The notes: generated by a model from the sequence alone, not told the origin. Counted from the stretch's first letter, positions 8,459 to 17,750 are shown. The stretch: DNA of 64,000 nucleotides from JAVBPE01 sp031549865 (GCA_031549865.1 JAVBPE010000002.1:248001-312000), one strand, 5' to 3'. Program-made: numbers and translations.

Positions 8459-8486
8459 AAAAAAGGGTGCTAAATCCCTTTTTTTG
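8459..8486 (+). terminator. Terminator after mgsA
   Basis: AAAAAGGG and CCCTTTTT arms with an eight-base loop and a T tail. Confidence 0.75.
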
Positions 8487-8501
8487 TGTCATAATATAAC
8501 T

Positions 8502-8609
8502 ATGATAACAAAAGTAAAAAGTAATTTCAAAAATATAATTAAATATGTTTTCTTATTTATAGTTTTTAGTTTATTATTATTTATTAGCGCTTGTACAAGT
8601 TTAGTATAA
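8502..8609 (+). CDS. Possible mini-lipoprotein (35 aa)
   Basis: A short ORF with a basic N-terminus, one hydrophobic segment (VFLFIVFSLLLFISAC) and a lipobox-like end at Cys31, leaving only four residues after the Cys. It lies between two terminators. The -10-like TAATAT at 8492-8497 is only a few bases before the ATG, and no ribosome binding site is seen, so a leaderless transcript or a non-gene are both possible. Confidence 0.28.
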   Translation: MITKVKSNFKNIIKYVFLFIVFSLLLFISACTSLV

Positions 8610-8625
8610 TTTTCATTTTTTCTTT

Positions 8626-8653
8626 AGACTCCATTGGAGTCTTTTTCTTTTTT
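8626..8653 (+). terminator. Rho-independent terminator upstream of glpK
   Basis: AGACTCCA / TGGAGTCT stem followed by a T-rich run. It isolates glpK from the small upstream ORF. Confidence 0.8.
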
Positions 8654-8693
8654 TAGTTGTGTGCTAAAATAATAATATTTAAGGAGTGATATT

Positions 8694-10178
8694 ATGAAGT
8701 ATATCCTAGCAATAGATCAAGGTACAACCTCAAATAGAGTCATTTTATTTGACAAAGCAGGTAAAATTGTTAATATGCTACAAAAAGAATTCCCACAAAT
8801 ATATCCACATCCTGATTATGTTGAACATGATCCGGTAGAAATTTATGCACAAGTGTATTCACTAATGACAGAAGTTGTTGCCGTAAGTGAAATAGATCCA
8901 TATAATATTATTGCAATAGGAATTGCGAATCAAAGAGAAACTACCGTTGTTTGGGATAAAATAACAGGAAAGCCTATATATAATGCTATAGTTTGGCAAT
9001 GTAGAAGAACCGCAAGTATTTGTGAACAAATGAAATTGGATGGACTTGAAGATTATATAAAAGAAAACACAGGATTAGTTATTGATGCATATTTTTCTGC
9101 AACAAAATTAAAGTGGATTTTAGATAATGTTAGTAATGCTTATGAAAAAGCTTTAAATAATGAATTAATGTTTGGAACAATTGATACATGGTTATTATGG
9201 AAACTTACAAAAGGTAGGGCATTTAAAACTGATTATACTAATGCCTCTAGAACAATGTTATATAATATAAAAGATTTATGTTGGGATAAAAAAATATGTG
9301 ATTATTTTAAAATACCAATGTCTATGTTACCTGAAGTTTCTGATTCATCGTCATTATTTGGAATGGTTAATTTATTTAATGTTGATATTCCTATTTGCGC
9401 TATAATCGGCGACCAGCAAGCCGCTTTATTTGGACAAACGTGCTTTAATGTAGGTGATGTAAAGAACACATATGGTACAGGATGCTTTATGCTTATGAAT
9501 ACTGGAGAAAATAAAGTAACGTCAAAAAATGGCTTAATAACAACAATAGCTTTAGGTTTGAATAACAAAATTACATATGCACTTGAAGGAAGTGTTTTTA
9601 TCGGTGGAGCAATAATTCAATGGCTAAGAGATGAATTAAAGTTCATTAATGCATCAAAAGATAGTGAAGTTGATGCTTTAAGAGTAAAAGACAATAATGG
9701 AGTTTATATAGTTCCGGCATTTACAGGTCTTGGCGCACCACATTGGGATATGTATGCAAGAGGTACTGTTTTTGGATTAACAAGGGGGACTAATAAATAT
9801 CATTTTACTCGTGCGGCATTAGAAAGTATTGCCTATCAGACTAAAGATGTACTTGATGCTATGTGCTTGGATACTAATTCTAAAATAACATCTTTAAGAG
9901 CAGATGGTGGAGCAAGCCAAAATGGATTTTTAATGCAATTTCAAGCGGATATAATAAAAGGTGATGTAATATGTCCCATAAGTTTAGAATCTACAGCCAT
10001 GGGCGTGTTATTTTTAGCATTATTATATACAAAAGAATGCTTAGACTTTGAAGATTTAAAAAATATTCGTAAACAAGGTTTGATTTATTCACCTAAAATA
10101 GACGATGAAAAAAGAACTCATTATTTAAAAAAATGGGCTAAAGCAGTTCAAATGTGTAAGGGCTGGGAAAAAGAATAA
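8694..10178 (+). CDS. glpK: Glycerol kinase
   Basis: The 494-residue length matches the FGGY family. The N-terminal phosphate loop IDQGTTSNRVILFD, the WQCRRT segment, IGDQQAALFGQ, the YGTGCF adenosine motif and RADGGASQNGFLMQFQAD are all present. It phosphorylates glycerol to glycerol 3-phosphate in the cytoplasm. AAGGAGTGAT lies before the ATG. No glycerol facilitator or glycerol 3-phosphate dehydrogenase accompanies it here. The His that PTS phosphorylates in many Bacillota enzymes lies in a loop I did not map with certainty. Confidence 0.95.
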   Translation: MKYILAIDQGTTSNRVILFDKAGKIVNMLQKEFPQIYPHPDYVEHDPVEIYAQVYSLMTEVVAVSEIDPYNIIAIGIANQRETTVVWDKITGKPIYNAIVWQCRRTASICEQMKLDGLEDYIKENTGLVIDAYFSATKLKWILDNVSNAYEKALNNELMFGTIDTWLLWKLTKGRAFKTDYTNASRTMLYNIKDLCWDKKICDYFKIPMSMLPEVSDSSSLFGMVNLFNVDIPICAIIGDQQAALFGQTCFNVGDVKNTYGTGCFMLMNTGENKVTSKNGLITTIALGLNNKITYALEGSVFIGGAIIQWLRDELKFINASKDSEVDALRVKDNNGVYIVPAFTGLGAPHWDMYARGTVFGLTRGTNKYHFTRAALESIAYQTKDVLDAMCLDTNSKITSLRADGGASQNGFLMQFQADIIKGDVICPISLESTAMGVLFLALLYTKECLDFEDLKNIRKQGLIYSPKIDDEKRTHYLKKWAKAVQMCKGWEKE

Positions 10179-10208
10179 TTCATTCTATTAAAAAAGGGGG
10201 ATTATAGA

Positions 10209-10631
10209 ATGAAGAATATATTAGCGGTAAAAGCGATTTTACCATTGTTATTCAATATTTTATTATTTTTAATTAGTATAGTATTAATTGTGGTTGGAGT
10301 AATATTATTAGCAACTAGTATGGTATTTATCATTCTAATTATTATTGGCGCAATATTATTAATAATTTCAATAATTAGATTTGTATTATATTTTAAAACA
10401 CCAAAAATACTGATGGAATATGATAACAAATTATTATATGTTTATCCAACAAAATGTGAAGAATTACATTATTGCAGACATCAAGCTAGAATAAAGATAA
10501 AAATTTGTTCACGCTTTTTGTCAATAGTATTTAATTATTCTAATGTAATTTTATATATTGATTGTGATAAAATAAAATTAAGATATGTATATAATCCATT
10601 AAGATTAGAATCACAAATTAAAAATATATAG
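10209..10631 (+). CDS. Small membrane protein of unknown function
   Basis: This 140-residue protein has two very hydrophobic N-terminal helices (about residues 10-32 and 38-62), rich in Ile, Leu and Val. A cytoplasmic C-terminal domain with basic and Cys/Tyr-rich segments follows, for example CEELHYCRHQARIKIK. AAAAAGGGGG is its ribosome binding site. It starts 30 bases after glpK and could be co-transcribed. The layout of two helices plus a small domain resembles PH-like or DUF2207-type proteins only superficially. I do not recognise the family. Confidence 0.7.
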   Translation: MKNILAVKAILPLLFNILLFLISIVLIVVGVILLATSMVFIILIIIGAILLIISIIRFVLYFKTPKILMEYDNKLLYVYPTKCEELHYCRHQARIKIKICSRFLSIVFNYSNVILYIDCDKIKLRYVYNPLRLESQIKNI

Positions 10632-10643
10632 ATAAAAGAAAAT

Positions 10644-10670
10644 TTAGTTCAGTTTGAACTAAGTTTTTTT
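10644..10670 (+). terminator. Rho-independent terminator
   Basis: TTAGTTCA / TGAACTAA stem, three-base loop, then T run. Confidence 0.85.
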
Positions 10671-10700
10671 ATGTTTTTAACTTTATAATTTTTTATTTTT

Positions 10701-10709
10701 TGGTATAAT
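10701..10709 (+). promoter_or_regulatory. Extended -10 promoter of the LRAT-like operon
   Basis: TGGTATAAT lies 20 bases before the ATG at 10729; a clear -35 is not needed with this extended element. Confidence 0.55.
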
Positions 10710-10728
10710 TCTTATAGGAGATGATTTC

Positions 10729-11139
10729 ATGAGTAATAATTTTGAAATTAAGAAGGCAACATATGCTTCTCATATAAGAGTAAATAGGGGGCTATATTAT
10801 CATCATGGTATATATCTTAGTGATGATTGCGTAATTCACTTTGGAGGTACTGATAGTGATAATATATTAGACCCATCAAAGGCTCGCGTTATAAAGACTA
10901 ATTTGGATGATTTTTTAAAAGGTGGTATATTAGAAGTGAGGAATATCACACAAGAAGAAGCGGCTACTATTAGAAGTTCACAGGATATAGCTAATTATGC
11001 ATTTGCATCTTTGGGAAATGCCGGTTATGATCTTGTTAATAATAATTGCGAGCATTTTGCAAATGAATGCTTATTTGGAGAAAAGAAAAGCATGCAAGTT
11101 AATGAGATACTATCTAAAATATTTGCATATATGAAATAA
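10729..11139 (+). CDS. LRAT-like (NlpC/P60 superfamily) protein
   Basis: The 136-residue protein shows the permuted papain-fold pattern of lecithin:retinol acyltransferase-like proteins. There is a catalytic His in YYHHGIYL (about residues 24-31), then VIHFGG, and the nucleophile Cys in NNNCEHFANEC (about 105-115). The family acts as thiol acyltransferases or hydrolases on lipids or, in bacteria, on unknown amide substrates. No signal peptide, so cytoplasmic. GGAGATG precedes the ATG. The next gene, a small two- or three-helix membrane protein, starts 11 bases later and likely works with it at the membrane. Confidence 0.8.
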   Translation: MSNNFEIKKATYASHIRVNRGLYYHHGIYLSDDCVIHFGGTDSDNILDPSKARVIKTNLDDFLKGGILEVRNITQEEAATIRSSQDIANYAFASLGNAGYDLVNNNCEHFANECLFGEKKSMQVNEILSKIFAYMK

Positions 11140-11149
11140 AGGAGAAAAT

Positions 11150-11476
11150 ATGGATACATTTTTAATAATAGTATTTTTTGTATTTGGAGTTTTATATGTA
11201 GTATTTGGAGCAGCAATTTATTTTTTAAAGAAATATACTTTGATAAATGGGTTTGAAGAAGAAAAAAAACAAAAAAAGATTGATGATAAACATGCTGATA
11301 TAGTAGGACTTATTAATTTAGTTGGTGGAATAGTTTTTATAATTTTAGGAGTAGTAAGTATATTTGTTTCAGCATATGCTAAATTAATAATGCTTTTAAT
11401 TTCAGTATTAATATTCTTTGTTTCTTTTATTATTAATAAATATGCAACCCTAAAAAGAGTAAATAAAAAAAATTAA
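11150..11476 (+). CDS. Small membrane protein, DUF3784-like
   Basis: The 108-residue product has an N-terminal helix (residues 3-26), a charged loop YTLINGFEEEKKQKKID, and two further helices. The loop resembles the GYNTMSKEEK-type element of DUF3784 proteins. Function unknown. It is translationally close to the LRAT-like gene (AAGGAG in the 11-base gap), so they form an operon. Confidence 0.6.
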   Translation: MDTFLIIVFFVFGVLYVVFGAAIYFLKKYTLINGFEEEKKQKKIDDKHADIVGLINLVGGIVFIILGVVSIFVSAYAKLIMLLISVLIFFVSFIINKYATLKRVNKKN

Positions 11477-11498
11477 GACTCATTTCTTAATTTTTTTT
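11470..11498 (+). terminator. Bidirectional terminator
   Basis: AAATTAAGA and TTCTTAATTT arms with a five-base loop overlap the stop codon of the upstream gene; T run on the plus side, A run on the other. It separates convergent genes. Confidence 0.7.
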
Positions 11499-11858
11499 AT
11501 TTATTATATATTCTTTTATTGCATTAAAACTATCTTGACTTAAATCATGTTCTATTTTGCAGGCATCATTAGCGGCAATTTTTTCATCTACACCAATAGA
11601 TACTAAAAAAGATGTTAATATTTTATGACGTTCAATCATTTCTTTGGCAATTGCCTCACCATTAGGTGTCAATGTAATATAACCATTTGAATCCACTAAG
11701 ATATATTTACCTTCTCTAAGTAGTTTCATAGCACGACTAATGCTGGCTTTAGTGTAATTCATATCAATTGCAATATCAATTGATCTAACTTTACCATTTT
11801 TTTCTTTAAGCATTAAAATACGTTCTAAATAATCCTCACTAGATTCATGAATATTCAT
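11487..11858 (-). CDS. mntR: DtxR/MntR-family metal-dependent repressor
   Basis: The start is the ATG at 11858, 9 bases after AGGA; an in-frame GTG six bases earlier is too near the site. The 123-residue protein has an N-terminal winged helix (SIDIAIDMNYTKASISRAMK as recognition helices) and a dimer domain without the extra SH3 domain. That size and layout match MntR rather than DtxR. Likely metal ligands are Asp and Glu in ESSEDYLERIL, His in ERHKIL, and Glu/His in CKIEHDLS. It should sense Mn(II), or Fe(II) and Mn(II), and repress metal uptake. No transporter gene is adjacent, so targets are elsewhere. Confidence 0.85.
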   Translation of the reverse strand: MNIHESSEDYLERILMLKEKNGKVRSIDIAIDMNYTKASISRAMKLLREGKYILVDSNGYITLTPNGEAIAKEMIERHKILTSFLVSIGVDEKIAANDACKIEHDLSQDSFNAIKEYIINKKN

Positions 11859-12011
11859 AAACACACATCCTTTTCTTATAAACTTATTATAACATTATTA
11901 AAAAATAAAACAATTCCTTTAAATTTCATTCAAACCATAAAAAATAATATATTATATTTGTTTTCTTTATGGTAAAATATTAGCACATCATATTTATTAG
12001 GGAGTGATAAA

Positions 12012-12908
12012 ATGAGTTCAATTGGGAGTAAATATACTAAAATTATTTTAGTTGCTTCAGGGAAAAAAAGATTTTGGAGAAAATCAGGATCTAAATTTGC
12101 TGCAGTTATTAATAACCGAAAGGTTCAAAACCCTTATATTAAAGATATTTATACAAATAGCTATAATATAGTTAACTACACGATTGATCAAACCTTTGTC
12201 TATGAAATATCTCCTAAAGATGGCACAAATTTAAATCAAACTATCCTATATTTACATGGTGGAGCTTTTGTAAATGAAATATCTGATTTTCATTATAATT
12301 TTATACTAAAAATTATAGATAAATTAAAATGCAAATTTATAATTCCTATATATCGCTTAGCCCCAATGTACACGGCTAAAGATACTTATAAATCCTTAAG
12401 TAACATTTATAATCGTTATAACAATGAAAACTTAATAATAATGGGTGATTCAGCAGGTGCAACTTTGGCATTAGGTTTAGCAATGAAACTTAAAGAAGAA
12501 AAGTTAGAATTGCCTAAGAAATTGATTTTAATATCCCCTTTTTTAGATGGATTAATGACGAATGAAAATATTAAGAATATAGAGTGGCGTGACCCATTTT
12601 TAAGTACTCCTGGTTTAATTACGGCCGCCCAAATGTTTGCAGGTGATTTATTAGTAAAAAATTATTTAATTAGTCCACTATATGGTGATTTATCAGGTTT
12701 ACCACCTATAGTAGTTATTACAGGTACAAGTGATATATTAAATCCTGATGCTAAATTGTTTAATGAAAAAATGATTAAATTAAATAAGGAAATTAAGTAT
12801 TTTGAATTTAAAAATGCTGTTCACGATTTCCCATTATTTTATGGAAAAGAAGCAAAAGATGCAATAAAAATCATATGTAATGAAATAGAAAAAGAAGAAA
12901 CTATGTGA
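12012..12908 (+). CDS. Alpha/beta hydrolase, hormone-sensitive lipase-like esterase
   Basis: The 298-residue protein has the oxyanion motif LHGGAF near residue 81, the nucleophile elbow GDSAG near 145-149, a TGTSDIL segment with the acid, and AVHDFPLF with the catalytic His near the end. This is the HSL/bacterial family IV esterase pattern. It would hydrolyse short-chain esters in the cytoplasm; in a pectin user, deacetylation of sugars is conceivable but unproven. AGGGAGTGAT precedes the ATG. The gene is monocistronic with its own terminator. Confidence 0.88.
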   Translation: MSSIGSKYTKIILVASGKKRFWRKSGSKFAAVINNRKVQNPYIKDIYTNSYNIVNYTIDQTFVYEISPKDGTNLNQTILYLHGGAFVNEISDFHYNFILKIIDKLKCKFIIPIYRLAPMYTAKDTYKSLSNIYNRYNNENLIIMGDSAGATLALGLAMKLKEEKLELPKKLILISPFLDGLMTNENIKNIEWRDPFLSTPGLITAAQMFAGDLLVKNYLISPLYGDLSGLPPIVVITGTSDILNPDAKLFNEKMIKLNKEIKYFEFKNAVHDFPLFYGKEAKDAIKIICNEIEKEETM

Positions 12909-12927
12909 AATAAATCATAGTTTTTTT
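12898..12927 (+). terminator. Rho-independent terminator
   Basis: AAACTATG / CATAGTTT arms, ten-base loop and T run overlapping the esterase stop codon. Confidence 0.7.
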
Positions 12928-13019
12928 ATTTTTTGAAATACATTTATCGAAAAACAGTTTTTTATTTCACACAAATTTCACAAAAAGTTAAAAAAACGCT
13001 TTCTTTTATGAAAATGTTG

Positions 13020-13028
13020 TGATATACT
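13020..13028 (+). promoter_or_regulatory. Extended -10 promoter of the pectate lyase gene
   Basis: TGATATACT forms an extended -10 about 30 bases before the ATG. AACGCTTTC at about 12995 upstream looks like half of a catabolite-responsive element but is too incomplete to call. Confidence 0.5.
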
Positions 13029-13057
13029 AAACGTATTCGAATTGTCGGAGGAAAAAT

Positions 13058-16015
13058 ATGAAAAAATTTAGAATTATATTAACTATGTTGATAGGCCTAT
13101 TTGCATTTGTTGCATGTGATGATAAGCCAACTCAAACTAGTGAATCAACACAAACTGAAACTATTAGTACAACGAGTTATACGAGCGAAGAACCAAGTAA
13201 TTCAATTAGTACTTCTACAACTAGTGAGTATCCTGGTTCAACAACAAGCGAAACTTCAAGTACACCAAGTAGCTCGTCTACAAGTGAAAAACCAAGTAGT
13301 TCGTCTACAAGTGAAACACAAAGTGTTTTACCAACTGAATCAACTAGTAGTAGTACATCAAGTGAATCTTCAACAACTACTAAAGATATAGATGAACCAA
13401 GTGGCGGAAGCGAAGCAACTGGAGATTTAGAAGTTATTAATTATTTTGGTGGTATGGAATCTGCTTATATTAATTTTAAGCCAGTTACAAATGCATCTGG
13501 TTATAATGTATATATAAAGAAATCTACTTCACCAGCATATGTTCAATTAGATAATTTATTAATTAGAAAATATAGTAATTATTATAGAGCTGACATGGTA
13601 GGCTTAGAAGAAGGCGATTATAGCTTTAAAGTTGTTGCGGTAAGCAACAATGTTGAATCTTCTATCTCTGCAACTACTTCAGATTTTAAAGTTACAAAAC
13701 ATATAAGAGAAGGTTTTTCTTGGTTAAGTACATCACCACAAAAAACTGCCTCAGGTGCTTATAATGAAAATGGAACTTTAAAAGATAATGCTCAAGTATT
13801 ATATATTACTGCGGAAAACATTAACACAATTACTTTAGATGTAATTGTTGATAGTAAAGGTAGCAAGCAAACAGGAACTGGGCTAGCTGCAATAATGGCA
13901 TTAAGACAAAAAGCTTATGATAAAACACCATTAAATCTTCGCTTTGTAGGCTTAATTAAAGATAGCAATGTATCAGGACTTAACTCAAGTGGATATATTC
14001 AAGTAAAAGGATGTTATAATGTTACATTAGAAGGTATCGGAAGTGATACAACATTATCTGGATGGTCATTTTTAGTGCGTGATGCTCATAATGTTGAAAT
14101 TCGAAATTTTGGGTTAATGTTATTTAAGGATGACGGAATATCTTTAGATACAGATAATGATAATATTTGGGTCCATAATAATGATTTCTTTTATGGTGGA
14201 GTAGGATCAGATTCTGACCAAGCTAAAGGTGATGGATCACTTGACGTAAAAAAATCAAAATATATTACTCTATCATTTAATCATTTCTGGGATTCAGGAA
14301 AAGCAATGTTATTAGATGCATCAGCTGGTGAAGGTAGTGACTATATTACATACCACCATAACTGGTTTGATCATTCAGATTCACGTCACCCACGTGTAAG
14401 AAATGCTAAGAATGTACACGTGTATAATAACTATTATGATGGCGTATCAAAATATGGTGTAGGTGCAACATGTGGATCATCTACATTTGTTGAAAACAAT
14501 TATTTTAGAAGTTGTAAAAATCCAATGCTTATTTCAAAACAAGGAACAGATGCTCAAGGAGATGGAACATTCTCTGGTGAAGCTGGAGGAATGATTAAAG
14601 CAGTTGGAAATTATATGACAGGAAATTATACATTTAGATCATCAAAAGATTATCCTACTGATTTTGATGCTTATGTGGTTGATAATAAAAATGATGTTAT
14701 TCCATCTTCTGTAGTTACAAAAGTTGGCGGTACAACTTATAACAATTTTGATACGGCTCAATCAATGTATAAATATGAAGCTCAAAGTGCTGAAGCATCA
14801 AAAACTACAGTTTGTCAGCTTGCTGGTCGCAGTGGTGGATCGGATTTCACATGGGAATTTAGCTTAGCTGATGATACTGATTATGGTGTAAATGCTGCAT
14901 TAAAATCAGCAATAGTTGCATACCAAACAAAAATAGTATCTATTGGTGGCGGTTCTATTACTGGAGATACAAAAGTAATAACAGCAGAAGACGTTATTGA
15001 ATTAATAAATGCTCTTCCTTCAAATATTACATTAGAAAATGAATCTAAAATAGTGTTAGCATTAAATAGTTATAATTTATTATCATCAGATGGAAAAGGT
15101 GAAGTAACTAATTATGATACACTTGTTTCAGCAGTTTCAGCATTAAACACATTAAAAGCAGACGCAGTTAAAGCATTGATTAATGCAATTGGAACGGTTG
15201 ATAGTACATCTGCCGCAGCTATTGCTGCTGCAAGAACAGCTTATAATAAACTTAATCAAGCTCAAAAGGATTTAGTATCTAATTATCAAATATTAACAAC
15301 TGCTGAAATAGAATTCCAAAATTTTAAAATAGAAGTTATTAATGATTTAATTGATTCTTTACCTTCAGAAATTACAATGGCTAATGAATCTGATATATTA
15401 ATGATTTTAGCTTTAATTAATGAATTAGATGAAAATGAATTAGATAATATCAATTTTGAAAGATTTGATGTTGCATATGATAAATATCAAGAATTATTAG
15501 AGATTGAAGAAACAATTGACGCAATAGCTTTAATTGGAGAAGTAACTTTGAAATCAAAAGCATTAATTGATAATGCAAAGGCATTATATGGTGCATTAAC
15601 AGGAGATCAAAAAACAAAAGTAACAAATTATTCAGTATTAGAAGATGCTATAGCATTATATGACGAACTAGCTTCAATGGCTATATCTCATAACTTTACA
15701 TCAGAAGGAAAAACATCAGATTTCTTTACTATAACTGGTAATTTAGCTACTAATAAAGGATCTTTAGTAGTTGATGGTATAACATTAACGCAATGTCTAA
15801 AATTAGAATCTAGTACTTCTATAACATTTACTACAAATAAAACAATGACAATTAAAATTTATTTTGGTACAACTGATAGTGCCGATTGTAAAATTGATGG
15901 TACAACAAAAACTGCAGACACTTCAACAAGAATACTAACACTTGAATTAACTGCTGGTAGTCATACTATTACAAAAGCAAATACAGCTAACGTATTCTAT
16001 ATTTCTTTAAATTAA
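13058..16015 (+). CDS. Lipid-anchored multidomain pectate lyase (PL1)
   Basis: A 985-residue surface enzyme. Signal peptide and lipobox (FAFVAC) end near residue 20. A Ser/Thr linker runs to about 115, then a fibronectin-III-like domain to about 215. The PL1 beta-helix follows to about 620, with the hallmark motifs DGSLDVKK (near 391), HHNWFDHSDSRHPRVR (432-447) and FVENNYF. Next come three helical repeats of FIVAR type, each with an N/S-LITL-like ALPSxIT...LxxL pattern. A C-terminal beta-sandwich of about 110 residues starts at HNFTSEGKTSDFF and may bind sugar. It should cleave de-esterified polygalacturonate outside the cell by Ca-dependent beta-elimination, feeding the importer at 54-63 kb. 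GGAGG precedes the ATG. Confidence 0.92.
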   Translation: MKKFRIILTMLIGLFAFVACDDKPTQTSESTQTETISTTSYTSEEPSNSISTSTTSEYPGSTTSETSSTPSSSSTSEKPSSSSTSETQSVLPTESTSSSTSSESSTTTKDIDEPSGGSEATGDLEVINYFGGMESAYINFKPVTNASGYNVYIKKSTSPAYVQLDNLLIRKYSNYYRADMVGLEEGDYSFKVVAVSNNVESSISATTSDFKVTKHIREGFSWLSTSPQKTASGAYNENGTLKDNAQVLYITAENINTITLDVIVDSKGSKQTGTGLAAIMALRQKAYDKTPLNLRFVGLIKDSNVSGLNSSGYIQVKGCYNVTLEGIGSDTTLSGWSFLVRDAHNVEIRNFGLMLFKDDGISLDTDNDNIWVHNNDFFYGGVGSDSDQAKGDGSLDVKKSKYITLSFNHFWDSGKAMLLDASAGEGSDYITYHHNWFDHSDSRHPRVRNAKNVHVYNNYYDGVSKYGVGATCGSSTFVENNYFRSCKNPMLISKQGTDAQGDGTFSGEAGGMIKAVGNYMTGNYTFRSSKDYPTDFDAYVVDNKNDVIPSSVVTKVGGTTYNNFDTAQSMYKYEAQSAEASKTTVCQLAGRSGGSDFTWEFSLADDTDYGVNAALKSAIVAYQTKIVSIGGGSITGDTKVITAEDVIELINALPSNITLENESKIVLALNSYNLLSSDGKGEVTNYDTLVSAVSALNTLKADAVKALINAIGTVDSTSAAAIAAARTAYNKLNQAQKDLVSNYQILTTAEIEFQNFKIEVINDLIDSLPSEITMANESDILMILALINELDENELDNINFERFDVAYDKYQELLEIEETIDAIALIGEVTLKSKALIDNAKALYGALTGDQKTKVTNYSVLEDAIALYDELASMAISHNFTSEGKTSDFFTITGNLATNKGSLVVDGITLTQCLKLESSTSITFTTNKTMTIKIYFGTTDSADCKIDGTTKTADTSTRILTLELTAGSHTITKANTANVFYISLN

Positions 16016-16023
16016 TAAAGTAT

Positions 16024-16056
16024 AAAAAACTGAATTTTTCATAAATTCAGTTTTTT
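16024..16056 (+). terminator. Rho-independent terminator
   Basis: Thirteen-base stem AAAAACTGAATTT / AAATTCAGTTTTT, five-base loop, T tail. Confidence 0.9.
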
Positions 16057-16121
16057 ATTTGTAAAAATTATTTTATATATTATAATATAAAATGTAAAAT
16101 AACAAAAAAGGGGGAATAAGA

Positions 16122-17750
16122 TTGAAAAGAATTTTAAAAAATATCTTAAAATTATGTTTTTTTATAATGTTTTTTGTGTTAATTCAAACACCAATTTTAG
16201 CCTCTAATAAATCGGATGTTTTATTTATAAGTTCATACAATTTATCGTTTGAAACAATTCCTTTACAAATTGAAGGAATTAATTCAGTTTTAACAAATGA
16301 TAAATTTAATATAGATTATGAATTCATGGATACTAAAAAGTATTCATCAAATGAGCATATCCTTAATTTTAAAAATATGATTAAATATAAAATTAATAAT
16401 CGAAATAATAAATATTCGGCAATACTTGTTGGAGATGATGCTGCATTAGTTTTTGCTATTAATTATCAAGAAGAATTATTTAATGAAATACCAATAATAT
16501 TTTTTGCAATAAACAGCATTAATTTAGCTAATCAAGGCTATAATAATCCATATATGACTGGAAACATTGAGTATAATGATTTAGTTGGCACAATTAATTT
16601 AGCATTTAATATTAATCCCAATGCTAAAAAAATAGTGGGATTAGTTGACAATACTTTGACTGGTCTTGGCGATATTGAACAGTTTTATGAGGCATGTAAT
16701 AATTTTAAAGATTATGAATGTAGTATAATTAATTCATCTTTATACACAATAGAGGAATATAAAAATGAAATCGCTAAAATAAATAATGATACAATAATTA
16801 TTTATTTAACAATGTTTGAAGATAAACTTATGAATACTTATTCAATTGAAGACAGTGTGAAAATATTAGTAGAATACTCTAACGTTCCAATTTATAGAGC
16901 TTCTATTGGAGGAATAGGAACGGGTCTTATTGGTGGTAAGCAAGTAGATTATAAACAACTTGGTATCGATGCAGCAAATATTACCTTGCAAATAATTAAT
17001 GGAACACCTATAAAAAATGTAAGCCTAAATTTATTATGTCCATCTTATGATGTCTTTGATTTGAACGTTTTAAAGAAATTTAATATTTCTAAAGATGTAT
17101 TAGATGAAGATATTATATTATTAAATTCAGAGTCAATAATTAATTATAAAGAATCAATTATTTTCATATCAATATTAGCCATTATTTTTAGTTCATTAAT
17201 TGTATTAATAAGTATAGATGTTATTAAAAATAAGTATCAAAAAAGAAAATTAAGAAAAGATTTATTAAATGTAAAAGATTTAGCGATGAATGATGAATTA
17301 TCAAAACTTCCAAATAGAAGATGCTTTCAAAATGATGCAAATAATCTAATTTTGAATAATGAATTTTTTTCCATTATGCTAATTGATTTGGATAACTTTA
17401 AAGAAATAAATGATACATATGGACATATTTATGGTGATCAAATAATTAGAAATTTAGGAAAAAAAATTATCGATTCAACAACCGACAATTTAAAAATTTA
17501 TCGAGTTGGGGGAGATGAATTCATTGCTTTATATAAGCATGATAATATTGAAAAATTTATTAATGAAATTAACAATTTATTTGATAATCAGTTTGAAGCA
17601 TATGAATTAAAAATCAAGCTGGGATTTAGTTATGGAATAGCTTCATTTAAAACGAATGCTATAACATTAACAAAATTAATTGATTATGCAGACTCATTGA
17701 TGTATAAGATGAAAAAACAACATAAGAACAGAGGTGCTAAAAATGAATAA
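16122..17750 (+). CDS. Membrane diguanylate cyclase with ABC-substrate-binding sensor domain
   Basis: Starts at a TTG after GGGGGAATAAG. The 542 residues comprise a signal/TM segment, an extracytoplasmic domain of the ABC_sub_bind/periplasmic binding type (about 35-320, with VLFISSYN, FFAINSI and ASIGGIGTGLIGG), one TM helix near 345-370 and a GGDEF domain. The active-site GGDEF is intact near residues 463-467, with LIDLDNFKEINDTYGH upstream, so it should make cyclic di-GMP from two GTP. The position of the inhibitory RxxD site is occupied by TDNL, so product inhibition through it is unlikely. It probably senses a small ligand outside. No cyclic di-GMP receptor is visible here. Confidence 0.88.
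   Translation: MKRILKNILKLCFFIMFFVLIQTPILASNKSDVLFISSYNLSFETIPLQIEGINSVLTNDKFNIDYEFMDTKKYSSNEHILNFKNMIKYKINNRNNKYSAILVGDDAALVFAINYQEELFNEIPIIFFAINSINLANQGYNNPYMTGNIEYNDLVGTINLAFNINPNAKKIVGLVDNTLTGLGDIEQFYEACNNFKDYECSIINSSLYTIEEYKNEIAKINNDTIIIYLTMFEDKLMNTYSIEDSVKILVEYSNVPIYRASIGGIGTGLIGGKQVDYKQLGIDAANITLQIINGTPIKNVSLNLLCPSYDVFDLNVLKKFNISKDVLDEDIILLNSESIINYKESIIFISILAIIFSSLIVLISIDVIKNKYQKRKLRKDLLNVKDLAMNDELSKLPNRRCFQNDANNLILNNEFFSIMLIDLDNFKEINDTYGHIYGDQIIRNLGKKIIDSTTDNLKIYRVGGDEFIALYKHDNIEKFINEINNLFDNQFEAYELKIKLGFSYGIASFKTNAITLTKLIDYADSLMYKMKKQHKNRGAKNE

Noticed and set aside
13101..13391. Plus-strand ORF of 96 codons in a second frame of the pectate lyase gene
   Set aside because: Produced by the Ser/Thr-rich linker repeats; product is a low-complexity Gln/Val string.
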